From: Phaeodactylum tricornutum CCAP 1055/1
Lineage: Eukaryota; Bacillariophyta; Bacillariophyceae; Surirellales; Neidiaceae
Length of the DNA: 64,000 nt
Direction: 5' to 3'
Assembly: GCF_000150955.2 (NCBI RefSeq)
Contig: NC_011676.1
Coordinates: forward strand, 578,419 to 642,418
This document shows, piece by piece, positions 39,490 through 50,021 of this stretch. Made by a program: the position numbers and the translations under genes. How positions within the stretch are numbered: position 1 is the stretch's first letter; each line of letters begins with the position of its first letter. The notes beneath the pieces were generated by a model. The model ran no database searches and was not told the DNA's origin. It saw nothing but the letters and a program-made list of their open reading frames with translations.

Positions 39490-41097
39490 ATGGAAAAGGA
39501 TATTGAGTTGACGGACCTTCTCAATACCGAAGACAATCAGGAACTATTTGAAAACGGTCCATCTCTACACCATGGAAAGGTTCCGTTGGAGACAGTTTTT
39601 TTTGCTCGACGACTTCTTTACGTCTCTCATTTTTTTGCTCAGTTCGCCGAGATTGCCTGGCAATTTTGCTTGACTCTGTTCCTCTCAGCGTGTACGCATT
39701 ATCAATCCCTCATTCTGGTATCGACCTACGGCCTCTCGTTGGGGTTGGCGGTTTGTTTTGGTGGATCGAAAATTGGAAGGTTCATCGATCAAACAGATCG
39801 ACTTTATGCTGCTCGAGTGTTCATTTGGTCGGGGAATCTTTCCGTTGTTGCGGCTACTGCGTTTTCTTTCATTCTGCTTTCCCAAAGCGACGAGCTTGGC
39901 CCTACAGAACAAATAAATCAGGACGAAATCTTGGAGAATTCATCGTGGTTGAAGAGGAGATTCAATGGCGTTCCTCTGAATTGGTCTTCTGTGCTTGCAT
40001 TAATTGGTATACACGTATTCGGATCAGCCGCACAAGTTTTAGCACAAGGATTCCTTGTAGCTGTGGAGCGGGATTGGGCTGTCGTATTAAGCCGAAGCGC
40101 TGCCGAAAGTTTAAGCGCCAACGAACCAAACAGGGATGACGTCGGGCATTCTTTCTCCATATGGCTGTCGGATACAAACGTTGCTATGAAACAAATTGAT
40201 CTTGGCTGTAAGGTTGCCGCCCCCGCAGCAGCAGGCTTGCTTATTCCTTTTTTCTCAGGGGAAGCTACACCATCCCCACACGCGCTTCGGTGGGTCTGTA
40301 TCCTCATTGGTATTTTCAACACTGCAGCATTGGTAGTGGAGTACGTCTGTACAGCACGAATTCATCAATTGCTTCCGGCGTTGGCGAACAAAGAGGCCGG
40401 TTTGGAAAACGCGTGGCAAAATGATAGCTGTATAGGCATGGAATCAAGAATGGAAAACAAGAGTATGCAGAGAAGCCCGAGTGCACTCCGCCGACTTTCT
40501 TCTGAACTGGGGATCTACTTTGAAGAGCGACCCGTATGTTGGGCAGGGCTGGGATTGGCTTTATTATATCTTAACGCCTTGACGTTTGGAAACGGGATCA
40601 TGACAGCTTATCTGCTCTACCGAGGAATGGATCTGAGCAGCGTAGGAGCGTTGCGTGGTGTTGCTTCCGCCATTGGCCTCTGCGGAACGTTTGTCTATCA
40701 CTTGTCGGCCAGCCGCTTAAGCCTCGAAGCGACCGGGATGTGGAGTATTTCGTACCAGTTGACTTGTCTTGTCTTGTGTATACTTTCGCTCCTAACTTCG
40801 GTAAAAAGATGGGCTTTCATTCTCTTGGTAGGCGGCGTGTGCCTGAGTCGCATCGGTTTGTGGGTGTTCGATATTGCAGTCACGCAAATGCAACAAGAGC
40901 AAGTTCCGAACGACCGACGAGGTGTAGTGGGTGGTGTTCAGCAGTCTCTAAATGCAGGTTTCGGGCTTTTGATCTTTGTTTTGGGTTTCTTCTTTCCTCA
41001 TCCTCGGGACTTTTTTGTGTTTGTGTCAACTGGCTTTGCGAGTGTTGCTTTAGCGACGCTACTTTTCGCGTTCGCCGTTTATAGAGTTAATAAATGA
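39490..41097 (+). CDS. FPN1: Ferroportin-type iron exporter
   Basis: 535 aa from ATG 39490 (MEKDIELTDLL); the frame upstream begins only with GTG. It has about 10-12 membrane helices. Ferroportin signatures: YVSHFFAQFAEIAWQF in helix 1, GRFIDQTDRL after helix 2, VAVERDWAVVL, NVAMKQIDLGCKVAAPAAAG in the middle, and DIAVTQMQQEQVPNDRRGVVGGVQQSLN near the C-terminus. The large loop between the halves (about 350-395) is hydrophilic, as in animals. Ferroportin exports Fe2+ (also Mn, Co) from cytosol to outside or into a compartment. In a diatom this may be the plasma membrane, vacuole or plastid. No presequence is visible. Confidence 0.9.
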   Translation: MEKDIELTDLLNTEDNQELFENGPSLHHGKVPLETVFFARRLLYVSHFFAQFAEIAWQFCLTLFLSACTHYQSLILVSTYGLSLGLAVCFGGSKIGRFIDQTDRLYAARVFIWSGNLSVVAATAFSFILLSQSDELGPTEQINQDEILENSSWLKRRFNGVPLNWSSVLALIGIHVFGSAAQVLAQGFLVAVERDWAVVLSRSAAESLSANEPNRDDVGHSFSIWLSDTNVAMKQIDLGCKVAAPAAAGLLIPFFSGEATPSPHALRWVCILIGIFNTAALVVEYVCTARIHQLLPALANKEAGLENAWQNDSCIGMESRMENKSMQRSPSALRRLSSELGIYFEERPVCWAGLGLALLYLNALTFGNGIMTAYLLYRGMDLSSVGALRGVASAIGLCGTFVYHLSASRLSLEATGMWSISYQLTCLVLCILSLLTSVKRWAFILLVGGVCLSRIGLWVFDIAVTQMQQEQVPNDRRGVVGGVQQSLNAGFGLLIFVLGFFFPHPRDFFVFVSTGFASVALATLLFAFAVYRVNK

Positions 41098-41482
41098 GAC
41101 ATGTACTGATAGTGAGAGTCAGATGTATTTGCCATATCGGATTGCCAATTTTTTGCGACGATGGATCCAAAAAATCGTAGTACGAGTTGTTAACGGCCCT
41201 TATTCGGAAGACGGGGGGCCATTATTCGGACGCCGTAGAGCACGAAAGCTAAATAACTCGATATGATTGGTAGGAAGTGTCGCAACTGAGAGAACCGTGC
41301 CGCGAAAGCTGTCACGGATCCGGAGAGCTCATGGCAGGCTGCTGCTTTTGATAATTATTCCTTATTAGTAGAGAACACTTGGCATGGAGAAGCGAACCGC
41401 GAAAACGTTGTAGACGTCTCTGAATGCCTCTGACTGTGAGACCAAGCAATTTTAACTTGATTTAAAGAAACAGGGACACATC
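41098..41482. promoter_or_regulatory. Promoter region with TGACTGTGA and a short direct repeat
   Basis: 385 bases before the protease. TGACTGTGA is at 41431-41439. A 14-base direct repeat, GGCC(C/A)TTATTCGGA, is at 41195-41208 and 41217-41230, one helical period times two apart (22 bases). No gene is seen. Confidence 0.4.
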
Positions 41483-43315
41483 ATGAGTAAAGCGGAAGAC
41501 TCGACGCATCGGGTTTTCTTACAGAGACAGAACAGTCTGCAAGAAGTTGCGATGGGGCAACTCGAGCACCATCGTCGGCGCCGTGCACGGTGGCTGACCG
41601 ATCATCGATCCGTGCGTCGTACAGGCTCGTTGCGAGATTCGTTTCAGTGGAGACGTAGCCAGGAAAATAGCTCGAGTGTACCGAAGGGTGCGGTCTCGGA
41701 GCTCGGCTTATCAAACTGCCATCTAGTGCTATGGACAGGAGACGTTCAAATCGGCACTCCGGGACAAACGTTTTCTGTTGTTTTTGATACAGGCTCGTCC
41801 GACATCTGGGTGCCGTCGTTGAAGTGCGATGATTTTTGCAGCGAATACGAAGGTTGGCGCAAGTATGATGAGACCGCGTCCGAGACTTTTGCCGTCGCCC
41901 TCAAAGATACCGACGACAACATGTTTTTCTCACAATATGCTGATGGCGAATCTGTAAGGAGAGCAAGATTTTCGAACGAAACCACGTTATTGATACACAG
42001 CTCATTTAGAGAATTCCTTTGTATTTCACAGGTCGCCGGCGAGCACGCCAAAGACATTTTTCGGATTGGGACCTCATTGGAGATACCAGACCAAATTTTT
42101 GCTCAAATCAGTCGTTTCGAAAATTACAAATCTTGTGCTGGAGAGGAAGGCCTGTTTGGCCTGGGATTCTCTGAAATTTCTTCGCACAACTTCCCAACAG
42201 CTATCTCAAATTTGAAAGGAATTTTAAAGAATCCCGTCTTCAGTCTTTATTTAGATTCATCGGAAGACGACTACCCTGTCGAAAGCTTGATAGATGAGCT
42301 CGATGCTCTCAAAGGCGGCGACCCGCAACCCGTGAAGCATGCTCTTTCGGCAAACTCTCAAATAATTTTTGGAGCTGTCGATCACCAGCATTATGAAGGG
42401 TGCTTGCATTGGCATGAATTGGGACAATTCCATGATAACGAAGGTGATATATTCAAAGGATACTGGGACATCAAATTAGACCATGTCCGTGTCCAGGGCG
42501 TCGATCTGCCCAGTAGCGAAATTGCAATTGTAGACTCGGGTTCTACGTTTCTGGTTGGCCCTTCCGACGCCGTCAGCGCGATAGCGATTACAAATGAGAT
42601 GGATTGCTTCGATCTCTCAAATCCAGACGAACCGGAATTTGTTGATTGTGACTCCCCCGAAGGCTTTGATGCTGCCGCGGCGGATTGCGCCTTGCCCATG
42701 TATGATCTGGAATTCACGGTAGACGGCGTGACGCATCGACTGACGAAAGAAGATTTGCTTGTCGTAGTCGAGACTACACTGGGGCCGATTTGTATTCTAC
42801 GCGTGATGTCTGACCTGCAGCTCCGCGGTTGGATTCTGGGGGACATTTTTTTTAACCGGTACTACGCCGCATTCGATTTCGAAATGAATCGCGTAGGATT
42901 CGCCCCGAGGGTTCAAAACGCACTGGGTCAGCCGTGTGAAGCTGACTGGCCTTTAGATATTCACAACAAAGGCCAAGGCTTACCCACACTCAATCCGGCC
43001 ACTGTCCTTTCAGAAACATTGGCACCTGCATTGGCGCCGAGCATGTTGCCCTTGCAAAATCAACCGTCACCAGAGGCTTTCGTGTCAAGCGAATCAACTA
43101 CAGTGTCTCCTACCGCAAAGGCCACATCATCGATATCTTCTGCATGGTCGAGTAACGGTCCACTAGCGATAGGACTAGGATGTATTGGTGCGACACTCGT
43201 GTTGGCTCTCCTCGTAATTGTCCGTCGTCGGCGTCGCAGTCACGGAAGGTTTGAAGGACTGGCCGACCATGATTTGGATTTGCAACATGAGACGGAACTA
43301 CCACCAATAATGTAG
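41483..43315 (+). CDS. Membrane-anchored pepsin-type aspartic protease
   Basis: 610 aa, single exon. Both catalytic motifs are intact: VVFDTGSSDIWVPS (Asp102) and IVDSGSTFLVG (Asp351), with the flap region around QYADGES and the typical WILGDIFFNRYYAAFDFEMNRVGFAP near the end of the domain. After the domain is a Pro/Ser/Thr-rich stalk (about 505-560), one membrane helix (LAIGLGCIGATLVLALLVIV), then RRRRR and a short acidic tail: a type I anchor like yapsins or BACE. No N-terminal signal peptide is visible before the basic, Arg-rich propeptide-like stretch, so the protein may begin in an unseen upstream exon. It probably acts in the secretory pathway or at the surface. Confidence 0.88.
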   Translation: MSKAEDSTHRVFLQRQNSLQEVAMGQLEHHRRRRARWLTDHRSVRRTGSLRDSFQWRRSQENSSSVPKGAVSELGLSNCHLVLWTGDVQIGTPGQTFSVVFDTGSSDIWVPSLKCDDFCSEYEGWRKYDETASETFAVALKDTDDNMFFSQYADGESVRRARFSNETTLLIHSSFREFLCISQVAGEHAKDIFRIGTSLEIPDQIFAQISRFENYKSCAGEEGLFGLGFSEISSHNFPTAISNLKGILKNPVFSLYLDSSEDDYPVESLIDELDALKGGDPQPVKHALSANSQIIFGAVDHQHYEGCLHWHELGQFHDNEGDIFKGYWDIKLDHVRVQGVDLPSSEIAIVDSGSTFLVGPSDAVSAIAITNEMDCFDLSNPDEPEFVDCDSPEGFDAAAADCALPMYDLEFTVDGVTHRLTKEDLLVVVETTLGPICILRVMSDLQLRGWILGDIFFNRYYAAFDFEMNRVGFAPRVQNALGQPCEADWPLDIHNKGQGLPTLNPATVLSETLAPALAPSMLPLQNQPSPEAFVSSESTTVSPTAKATSSISSAWSSNGPLAIGLGCIGATLVLALLVIVRRRRRSHGRFEGLADHDLDLQHETELPPIM

Positions 43316-43885
43316 TGGCTCACATCAGCCACGGATAATCACATCTCAGTTAAGCTCACACCAGATTGGTCAGCATACAGAAGTGGCCTTCGAGAGTTTA
43401 CAAACACATGACCCTGTGGTACGACTAGTGGGTAGTAGTTAACAGGATAGAGACCCGTCCGGCACAATGAGCCTTTGCATTTAAATGTTTTTTCATACAT
43501 CACTCGCAACAGCTTCAGGTATATATAAAGAAGGCAGCCTGTCCTTTCACTGCCATCCGTTCGAGGTGCAAGGTGAAACGACACACTAGAACGTCCTAAG
43601 GCATGTGGCATGCAAATTACAGTAGCGGGTTGCTGGTCCCAGACGAGGTGGAATGACACACTACAAAGTCCTGCCTGCTAGGCTTTGCGAATATGAATTC
43701 TAGTAACGGTTTATGCCGATCCGTGACGAACCCTTCTTGAGACTGCTGTGGCGCAATCAATCTTTCATAGCCAACATCAGTAGCTAGCCATCGTGTATTT
43801 CCCAATACTAATTCAAGTAAGCGGTAATTAATATAGTTTACGGGCGGTACAAAAAGCGAATCGTTGTGATTTCCGGCAGACATCG
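43316..43885. repeat. Convergent intergenic region with a diverged direct repeat
   Basis: 570 bases between two gene ends. Two copies of a roughly 65-base sequence begin with CGAGGTG at 43562 and 43644. They share GACACACTA(G/C)AA, GTCCT and GCATGCAAATTACAGTAGCGG against GCGAATATGAATTCTAGTAACGG. Minus-strand frames across it (43339-43659, 43617-43889) match nothing. Confidence 0.4.
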
Positions 43886-45492
43886 TCATGCTGGTTGATA
43901 GCGCCCGTCGGTCGCCCCCGGATTGCCACAGCTCTGGAGATCCACCACTAGGACTGAGAAGTTGTCGGAGGATCCACAGGAACGTGCGTGCTCACACAGA
44001 TTACGCGCCGCCCATTTGAAGCGATCCGTGTCAATGTGGAGCTCTCCGTCTTCCATGGCAAAGGAGGAGGCAATAACCACGTGGGCGGCTTCCTCATTGT
44101 CCATGACATCCCAAACACCATCACTGGATACTATTAGAAACCAATCGTCCTTGCCGGTATCGTATTCGCAGATTTCTGGTTCGGCAGTAATGTAGGGCTT
44201 GAGAGAAGCGTCCCCGACACTGCGCGATACGGCCAAGAGTCCCTCGACCCGCCACCTTCCCCAGTAGATGACGCGGCCGCCCAGATCCGAGATCCGGCGT
44301 GTTTCGTCCGGCATGCCTGGTTTGTGATCGCGACTTAGGCGCACCACCGAGCCGTCTTTGCGTACCACAATGGCGCGCGAATCTCCCGCATTCGCGCAGA
44401 CGATTCGTCGGCCGCCCACCATAGTCACGGCGCAGGCGGTGGATCCATCCGTCTGTCCCGAGCGGACGAAATCGTCGTCGATGGAGGTAAAGGCGTTCTT
44501 CATGGCGTAGCCGAGATCGTAGGGATAGGCTTCGTCGTTGCGAATGTAGGCCGATATCCAGTCGGCACAAAATTGCGATGCCTTGTCGCCGCCGTGGCCG
44601 TCGAAAATACCAAAGAGGGTGAGGGGCATGGTGAGGCGGCGAGAGCGTTTGGAGCCGTAGGTGACTTCCACGTCGTTGGAATCGGCATTCACGGCAACGG
44701 GGCTGACTTCGACTTGCACCGCGTCGAGGTCTTCAATGACGTAGCTGCAACGAGAAAAAGCGAGAGTGAGTGTCAGGTCTCCCGGTCAAGAGTGTTCAGA
44801 CGACAGGATGGTAATGGGTCAAGAGTCACGCACCGGTCTTCCATGTACGGTCGTCCTCCTTGATCACTCCAATGTGAAACATTCAACTGCACATTGTTCG
44901 GCCGGAGTTCTCGTCGTTCCATAACGGAAGGACTCAAAGGTTGTTTCTCCGACCCATCCGTCACGGAGGAGCGGAGCGAATAGCGCACACGCGTTACATT
45001 GGGGGGAAGGGATGCCGGGATGTTCCCAAACAAATCTCCCAATTCCGAGTGCAAGGGACTCGGTGGAGCCGTGAGTATGGTGGATGTCTCGACCGCCTTG
45101 ACACTGCGATTGTTTTTCCGAAAGCGCGGTACGGTCATACAGGTCCGGGTACCGACTCCGTTCATGCGCAAGCAGTGGTCGCGGTAGGATTCTCCCGGAT
45201 CGGAATCGTAGGGGTCGACTTGGTCTTCCGGTAGATCCTTGGCTTTTTGTCGTGCGGTAGTGGTTCCGCGTTGGGGAGAGGTGAGGGAGGGTTCTTTCGC
45301 GACGCCGGGGCCCGTTCGTTCCGTAGGGACTTTGGTGTCCGATTGCTTCCGCTCGAGACGGCGCCTTCGGCGATCCCACAGATTACCCCCCGAACGTGGG
45401 TTGCGATACTCGTTCGTTGCTACATCGGTACTAGTCGACTCGGTAGTTCGGGTCTGCTGGGAACTGCTACTACGACGAAAGGAAGGCGCCAT
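43886..45492 (-). CDS. PP2C-family Ser/Thr phosphatase (two exons)
   Basis: Exons 45492-44834 and 44744-43886; intron 44745-44833 (89 nt, donor GTGCGT, acceptor TTGCAG), phase 2, rebuilding Arg; 505 aa. The first 200 residues are a disordered Ser/Arg/Pro-rich regulatory tail. The catalytic domain begins at SHWSDQGGRPYMEDR, whose ED ligand pair is joined by the splice to YVIEDL. It continues GIFDGHGG (metal-binding Asp268), CANAGDSRAIV, LSRDHKP, LLAVSRSVGDASLKPY, FLIVSSDGVWDVM and CGSSDNFSVLVVDL, so all metal ligands are present and activity is expected. It reverses Ser/Thr phosphorylation with Mg/Mn. No targeting signal is visible; substrates are unknown. Confidence 0.92.
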
Positions 45493-46808
45493 GGTACTTT
45501 CTCACACGGTGTGGGGCAACCAACTAGCTGTAATGCTCGCAAGTGTGGGGTTTTCGGGAACGGAACGATGGATTCCCACCACGATGCGAGTGGGGTTTGG
45601 GCGGATCCCGTGAATGTGTCTTTTTGGGAAAAAGAAGCAAAGAACGACTGGTGAGTTGGGTGGGGCACATGCACCTGCCTCGCTTGAAGGTGTCTTATGG
45701 TTTGGACGTAAGATCGAATCAACTATAGACGCTCCAAAGAGCCAAAGTCCCAACGGCCGAGTAGTGTTCACACACATATACACACACTACTAAAACACGT
45801 CCACATCAAACGCTCTGTACAAATTGCCTCTCCACCTCCCAACCTACCTAACTATATCTACTTACGTCTACTGGCAATGAAAGCAGAAATCACTCGCAAC
45901 GTCCGTCTCCTCGAAAGTCCTGGTGGGAAGGAGGAGTTTCTTTCGATGGGAACAGTCAGTGTCGGGCTTGCTTGTGTGGGGGACGAAGATATGGCTGGAA
46001 AGTCCGGATCGCAGTGGGGGCCGGCACGCATGCACGGGCACGCATTCCCAACCCTGTCGCTGGCACACACGCTGCGGTGCGAACACGCTGTGGGAGGCAC
46101 ACAAACAGACGTACACACACAAGGAAGAGGGGGTCGGGGTACGACTCGGCGTCAACCGTGCCGGAGTAAATCGCGACACGGGAAATCCCCAACGTGACTA
46201 GGCTCTATGTATCTATGTGTGGCCATCCGGGCGACGACATTTTTGGCGACTCCATCATAAAAGCCGTGACAATGAAAGCGCCGGCCGATGCAGACTTATG
46301 GGTTCGCGTTAAAGAAGGATCCGTTTCGTGGAGTACCGGTAAACCATGTCCGACCGGACCGTTCGAATTCAAATATCTAGACGGTAAATTGGTTGATTGG
46401 TTGCTTGGTTCATTAGCTCATTGTCTCAATGCATACTGTTTGTTAGCTACCTGGCTACCTGGCTCCCTGACTGGCTGACTGGCTCCGTCTCGGGGAACTC
46501 ATTACCAAGGAGATCCGTCTTTCCCTTACCGACCGACGCGCCGGTGATCGAGAGACCCCAACGGTAGTCGACCGTACAATATCCGAATAGCTGAGGAAAG
46601 TACCCGGTTGTATTCGTGACAACCGGCAATTCTCACGGTCATTCATAGAGGAGGACAATTCGCTCTTTTCTCGGTGTCGGTCGTACGCCAACCCCAACCC
46701 CCCCTATTCACACACAGGTACGTATTGGTTGGTCGTTGACGACACACGCTCCGCCTCCACCCCCTTTCCTTCACAGTACGTTCAAGAATACAGTCTTCAC
46801 TTTTTAGA
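45493..46808. other. 1.3-kb gene-poor region with simple repeats
   Basis: No gene is secure. Overlapping plus-strand frames at 45877-46197 (107 codons) and 46194-46478 lack a family. The second contains DADLWVRVKEG and GPFEFKYLDG, faintly like a CBM20 starch-binding fold, followed by a GTAAAT donor-like site. Simple repeats: CA-rich stretches (45772-45790, 46114-46122) and a degenerate CTGGCTNN octamer array at about 46450-46485. Confidence 0.35.
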
Positions 46809-47612
46809 ATGCTCCGATCCACGTTGCTCGTATCGTCGCAGACCCGGTGTTTCCACCGAACCATCGTCGTCGTGGGTCGTCATGGCCTCTTCGGCAGCGC
46901 GTCCGATCGGTTTCCGGGAACTCTGGTTCCCAACGACGATACGCGTCTTTGTCGTCGTCACCGGAGGTACACATCCACATCCACCACGACCAATGCGGAA
47001 CTCCGCCAATTCGTCTACGAAAGTCCCCTGGCGAAGGTAGTGACACGCTTGCGCACCGTGTCCTTGACGACCGGGATTATCGGCAGTGTCGGGTTGCCCT
47101 TGATTCTTGCCTGCAAAGGCGGGGATCTCCCTTCGGCGGGATACCTCGGCCTCGCCATGGCCTTTGTCTCGGGAACCTTGGGCTCCACCGCAGCCATTCA
47201 TTTCGTGTTTTCGCCCTACGTCTATTCGATCGAACGGATACCGGTACGACAGTGCCACGCTCCCGCGAACACCCAGACGGCTAATACCGACGCGGAGACA
47301 AAGACGCACACCGACACTGACGCGGTGGATCCGACTGTGACCCATCTCATACAACCGTCCCAACCCAAAGATATACTCCTCAAAGCCATTTCGAAAGGAC
47401 TCTTTCTCAATCAAATCGAAACGGTCTTTGATCCAAAAATAGACGTAGCCAAATATAAGGGATTGCGGCCATTGTGCAACCTACGAGTGAAAGACCGGAT
47501 ATTGTACGTGCACCCGGAATTCGTCTACGACGACGAAATGCGCCGCCAAATGGACCTCGATGTCGGACGATCCACACCCGTCAAAGAAAATCCGGACGAC
47601 GACTTTTTCTAG
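46809..47612 (+). CDS. TMEM70: TMEM70-like mitochondrial assembly factor
   Basis: 267 aa, single exon. The N-terminus MLRSTLLVSSQTRCFHRTIVV is an Arg/Ser-rich mitochondrial presequence. The TMEM70 (DUF1301) pattern follows: FVYESPLAKVVTRLRTVSLTTGIIGSVGLPL with the first membrane hairpin helix, LGLAMAFVSGTLGSTAAIHFVFSPYVYSI with the second, then a matrix part ending VFDPKIDVAKYKGLRPLCNLRVKDRILYVHPEFVYDDE. The insert rich in Thr/Asp/Ala (about 157-185) is diatom-specific low complexity. In animals TMEM70 helps build ATP synthase (c-ring) and complex I in the inner membrane. Good match by topology and by the F-P-Y and DRILYVHPE ends. Confidence 0.7.
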   Translation: MLRSTLLVSSQTRCFHRTIVVVGRHGLFGSASDRFPGTLVPNDDTRLCRRHRRYTSTSTTTNAELRQFVYESPLAKVVTRLRTVSLTTGIIGSVGLPLILACKGGDLPSAGYLGLAMAFVSGTLGSTAAIHFVFSPYVYSIERIPVRQCHAPANTQTANTDAETKTHTDTDAVDPTVTHLIQPSQPKDILLKAISKGLFLNQIETVFDPKIDVAKYKGLRPLCNLRVKDRILYVHPEFVYDDEMRRQMDLDVGRSTPVKENPDDDFF

Positions 47613-47756
47613 CTCTCCCTTCCAAGTTTCCGACATGTTTTTCGTTTTGTACTCTAACTACTCGATTTTGGTAAAATACATTACGTTACCCACTAGTAGC
47701 AGTACAAAAATAGCAACAAAATAGCGTCAGGACCGATACCAGTCATCCGTCCAGAA

Positions 47757-49395
47757 TCACTTTTGCAAAAACTTCCAGTACGGTTGGTGTGCCGCTACCG
47801 TGGCTCGAATATTTTGGGCCGCGACAGGATCGATGCGTTGCTCCAGATCGACTCCAGCACGTTCCTTCTGCTCGTACGCGGCTTGTGTACGGTATTGTTC
47901 GGGACTACGCCGGTCCAACAAAGACGATATTACCGCGGACACGCATGGACCGAGTACACTCCGCACGTACCCTCCTTCCAGGGCCCCCACCACGCGGCCG
48001 TTCGCCAAGGTCGTCAGCGCACGAGTCAAGCCACCGAAGCCTTCCGGTGTGACTCGGCATTCGCCAAGGTCGCCGTCGGCGGCATCGAAACCAGCCGAGA
48101 TCAACACCAATTCGGGGTCAAACTCGTGGGCCATGGGCATCAGTAGTCGTTCCCATACGGCGTAGTATTCGTCATTGCCCATGTTTTTGCGGGTCCAACC
48201 AACGTTGACCGTGAAACCTTCTCCTTTTCCAGTGCCGACAGTCGCAGGTCCTGCATTGGGGAGAAAGGGGAAGTAGTTACCACCATGCCAACGATGTACC
48301 GAAAAGTACAAAACATTGGGATCGTTCAGAAAGATTGCTTGAGTACCGTTACCGTGATGTACATCCCAGTCGACAATCAGAATCTTTTTCACGTTCAATT
48401 TGCTTCTTGCGTATGCGGTAGCGACGGCTACGTTGTTAATCACACAGTAGCCACTAGCGAGTCCGGGCTCGGCGTGGTGTCCCGGGGGACGAATAATCGC
48501 AAATCCGTTGTCGAGATCACCCTGGACAACACCGGATACCAAGGTACACAAGGATGTCGCTGCTTGCTGAGCTTCGAGCAACGAATCCGCAGTCAGATAA
48601 ATGGACTTGTATTGTTCGGCTTCCCGATCTATTGTTTCACAGCAGGTGCACGCAGAAAGCTTCGCCAGCCTAATGGTTGAGCAAGATGCGGACAAGTGGT
48701 CAGCGGAATTCCTTTATATACAAATTATCACCGTCGATTGCCGGCAACGGTCATGATTACCTTTGTATATACCCAGCACGATGAACACGAAGAAAGTCCT
48801 CATCCTCGAGAAAGGAACGGGCGGCCTCGGACCTTTCGTCATTGAGCACACAGCAGCGCTGGTATAATTCATCCTTCGATGTTTGTAGAGCTTCTACTAA
48901 ACATTGGATGCGTATTGGTCGCTCCTTGTGGTACCTATTGCGACGATCAAAGTGCAGCAGACCAACTTCCGTGACAATGCCAGTCTTGCAGTCATGTCCT
49001 GCAGCAGTCTCTGCCTTGACTACTTCGGCTTGCGCAGAAAATCTCCTGATCGATATTCCGATTTCTTGTCTTGGCGAAAAGGACTGTGGATTGCTGTTGG
49101 TCGCGTCGGAGCCGGTAGTAGCAGAGAGCTCGTTGTCGTCGTCGAAAAAGAGACCATCATCGTCCGTACTTGCTTCCGAAACAGAAAGCGAAGGAGAATA
49201 GATTGCGTTTGGCAGCTCTGCTTTCGCTTCTCGCGTAAGAAAACTTTGAGACGCGTTCTTTGCAGTCGTCGACTCGTTGACTGAGAGATCGGCATGGCTG
49301 AAAAGCTCGTCTTCACGAATGGTTGCAATCGAGAAGAGCGACGAAACACGGCGTTTCAAAGGTGGCGAGCCTTGCAAATCATGTACCCGTTTCAT
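47757..49395 (-). CDS. Class II histone/protein deacetylase (two exons)
   Basis: Exons 49395-48761 and 48669-47757; intron 48670-48760 (91 nt, donor GTAATC, acceptor CCATTAG), phase 2; 515 aa. Residues 1-135 are a disordered Ser/Asp-rich tail with basic PPLKRR. The deacetylase fold follows: TEVGLLHFDRRNRYHKERPIRI, DFLRVHRAGYIQ joined to RLAKLSA, IIRPPGHHAEP (His276/277), VDWDVHHGNGT (zinc Asp314, His316), YFSVHRW, AGFDAADGD and LEGGY. All zinc and charge-relay residues are present, so it should be active. The HRW after YFSVH and overall pattern place it with HDAC6/10-like class II enzymes. No ubiquitin-binding finger is attached here, unlike animal HDAC6. Confidence 0.92.
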
Positions 49396-50021
49396 AGTCT
49401 ATATAGTCGCCACCACACCAGCAATCGAGGGTACTTCTCTGTCTCATGAAGAAAACGAACGGCCTCGCAATTACTCATTTGTGGCAGTTATCCGAGTCTC
49501 GCTTTGTCTCACAAAGATCATGGGTGTTCATCTGTCGAATTTTCGAAATTCAGGTTCGTAGATGGCATGTTACTGTTATGTTAATTCTGACCGAGATTAC
49601 ATTACAGTTAGATGATTACGCAAATCTTATCGCGATGCATTCTGTGCTCCTTCACAGTCAATGATGCTATCAATTACTATGAAATGAGCATGTGAACTAT
49701 GTTTCATTGGAAGATGTTGTCCTTCTGAAATGCGAAAACTACAAATGCTGTTCCTGTTGCTCGATATTACCGATAGTGGAATCTTTTATTTTCCGATACG
49801 GACTGCATTAACTATACTAGACTATTCGAAAACATGACTCTGGTTGCATTTTCTCTGCATCGGCCAGTATGTGAATCGTGGTTCGCTGACTGTGGAAAGT
49901 GTGTATGGATTGCGATGACAAACAGACTGACCAACGTAAGAGTGACGGAAGAAACGTAAAGGCAACAATTCGTTGACTAATAGGTAGTACATCGACAAAA
50001 CTATGAAAAATTAACGACTCT
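49396..50021. promoter_or_regulatory. Intergenic region with TCACAGTCA
   Basis: 626 bases upstream of the deacetylase. TCACAGTCA is at 49652-49660 and a one-mismatch copy, TGACTGTGG, is at 49888-49896. Otherwise AT-rich, with no gene seen. Confidence 0.4.

Noticed and set aside
43339-43889. Two minus-strand frames in the gap after the protease
   Set aside because: They lie over the diverged repeat and match nothing.
46450-46485. CTGGCT-rich octamer array as a CRISPR or regulatory array
   Set aside because: Short, degenerate simple repeat without spacers.
47757-48695. Deacetylase as a 312-aa single-exon gene
   Set aside because: Starts with TTG and lacks the N-terminal third of the domain, which the upstream exon supplies.
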